Source: Porphyrobacter sp. (lineage in GTDB: Bacteria; Pseudomonadota; Alphaproteobacteria; Sphingomonadales; Sphingomonadaceae). From it: DNA of 5,714 nt. How positions within the stretch are numbered: the stretch's first letter is position 1; every line of letters begins with the position of its first letter. The notes below the pieces were generated by a model. It worked only from the letters and a program-made list of their open reading frames with translations. It made no database searches and had not been told where the DNA came from. Shown here one piece after another: positions 5,315 to 5,714 of this stretch. The DNA lies in NCBI GenBank assembly GCA_014359685.1, contig JACIYY010000370.1:1-5714 (forward strand), read 5' to 3'. The translations under genes and the position numbers were made by a program.

Positions 5315-5714
5315 ACACGTCGTCGCGATCCCAGAAATGGTGCTTGAGCGCGGCCAGAGAATGGCCGGGCACCAGCAGCGCCAGAGCGATCACGCCGATA
5401 AGATGGACATTCTCCGCCCAGTGGAGCACCCGGAACTGCCATTCGGGTGACAGGTCGTGGAACGGCATCGCGGGCAGCGGGATCAACCCCGCCAGATGCA
5501 GCGGGCGCGCCGGCTGGATCGCCGACCACATCATCCAGCCAGACAGCGGCAGCACCGCGAACAGGGTATAGAAGGCATGGTGCGTCGCGTGGGCCACAGC
5601 GGTGCGCCAGCCTTGCTGGTCAGCATCGTTGATCGGGCCGGGTACCATCAGCCGCCAGATCAGCCGCAGCAAACCGAGCAGCAGGAGGGTCAGCCCGATC
5701 TCGGTATGGAGGGC
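5211..5714 (-). CDS. Cytochrome b561-family membrane protein, 5' end outside the window
   Basis: 167 residues are visible; the frame is open to the right edge, so the N-terminus, including the first helix, is missing. What remains matches the bacterial CybB/YceJ type of di-haem b561, inner-membrane quinol- or superoxide-linked electron carriers. Helix two begins ALHTEIGLT with a probable haem histidine, helix three carries AHATHHAFYTLFAVLPLSGW, and helix four contains ENVH and PGHSLAALKHHF, whose two histidines are 14 residues apart as recalled for CybB H137/H151. The family core normally stops near RMLPR. Here KGMLPE is followed by a 27-residue tail rich in Pro and His (VPDTHWHPGG and onward) that is read from DNA also coding, on the other strand, for the end of the c4-like cytochrome. 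A TTG at 5672 is not a credible start because conserved helix two lies upstream of it. It may feed electrons into the neighbouring cytochromes, which is inferred from position. Confidence 0.9.
   Translation of the reverse strand, partial: ALHTEIGLTLLLLGLLRLIWRLMVPGPINDADQQGWRTAVAHATHHAFYTLFAVLPLSGWMMWSAIQPARPLHLAGLIPLPAMPFHDLSPEWQFRVLHWAENVHLIGVIALALLVPGHSLAALKHHFWDRDDVFKGMLPEVPDTHWHPGGPNYSRPAPSPPHPTAGD

Overview
The window is a compact respiratory locus from a GC-rich bacterium. High GC, codon usage rich in GCC, CTG and CGC, the IS5-type insertion-sequence end and the oxidase subtype all fit an alphaproteobacterium, most likely a sphingomonad (Sphingomonas, Novosphingobium or Erythrobacter relatives). 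That assignment is inferred from overall character, not from a marker gene.

Layout from left to right. Positions 1-154 hold the edge of an insertion sequence: the first eight codons of a transposase run off the left end, and the outer 58 bp of the element is present twice in tandem. After a 62-bp gap comes a minus-strand operon read from right to left: a lipoprotein monohaem cytochrome c (4518-4093), a haem-aa3-type oxidase subunit II with CuA and a C-terminal cytochrome c domain (4093-3095), a fused subunit I-subunit III polypeptide (3098-507), and a small three-helix membrane protein of unknown function (501-217). These genes overlap by 1 or 4 nt or are 5 nt apart, so they are almost certainly co-transcribed and translationally coupled. 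Divergent from the operon is a dihaem cytochrome c4-like protein (4562-5314, plus strand). Its 3' end overlaps by 104 nt the convergent gene for a cytochrome b561-type membrane protein (5714-5211, minus strand, 5' end outside the window).

Together the genes encode a caa3-like cytochrome c oxidase with its own dedicated c-type and b-type cytochromes. A plausible but unproven electron path is membrane cytochrome b561 and/or the dihaem c4, then the lipoprotein cytochrome c, then the fused cytochrome c domain and CuA of subunit II, then haem a and the haem a3-CuB site of subunit I. All redox-centre ligands of subunit I are present. However, the K-channel lysine is replaced by glutamine, and the three conserved D-channel asparagines are replaced by Val, Ser and Glu. 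This marks a divergent oxidase clade whose proton pumping deserves attention.

I see no tRNA, rRNA, CRISPR array or phage genes, and nothing that clearly amounts to a new defence or mobile system. The points most worth a second look are the altered proton-channel residues, the duplicated insertion-sequence end, the very short divergent start region with a 9-bp inverted repeat, and the overprinted 3' ends of the c4 and b561 genes.
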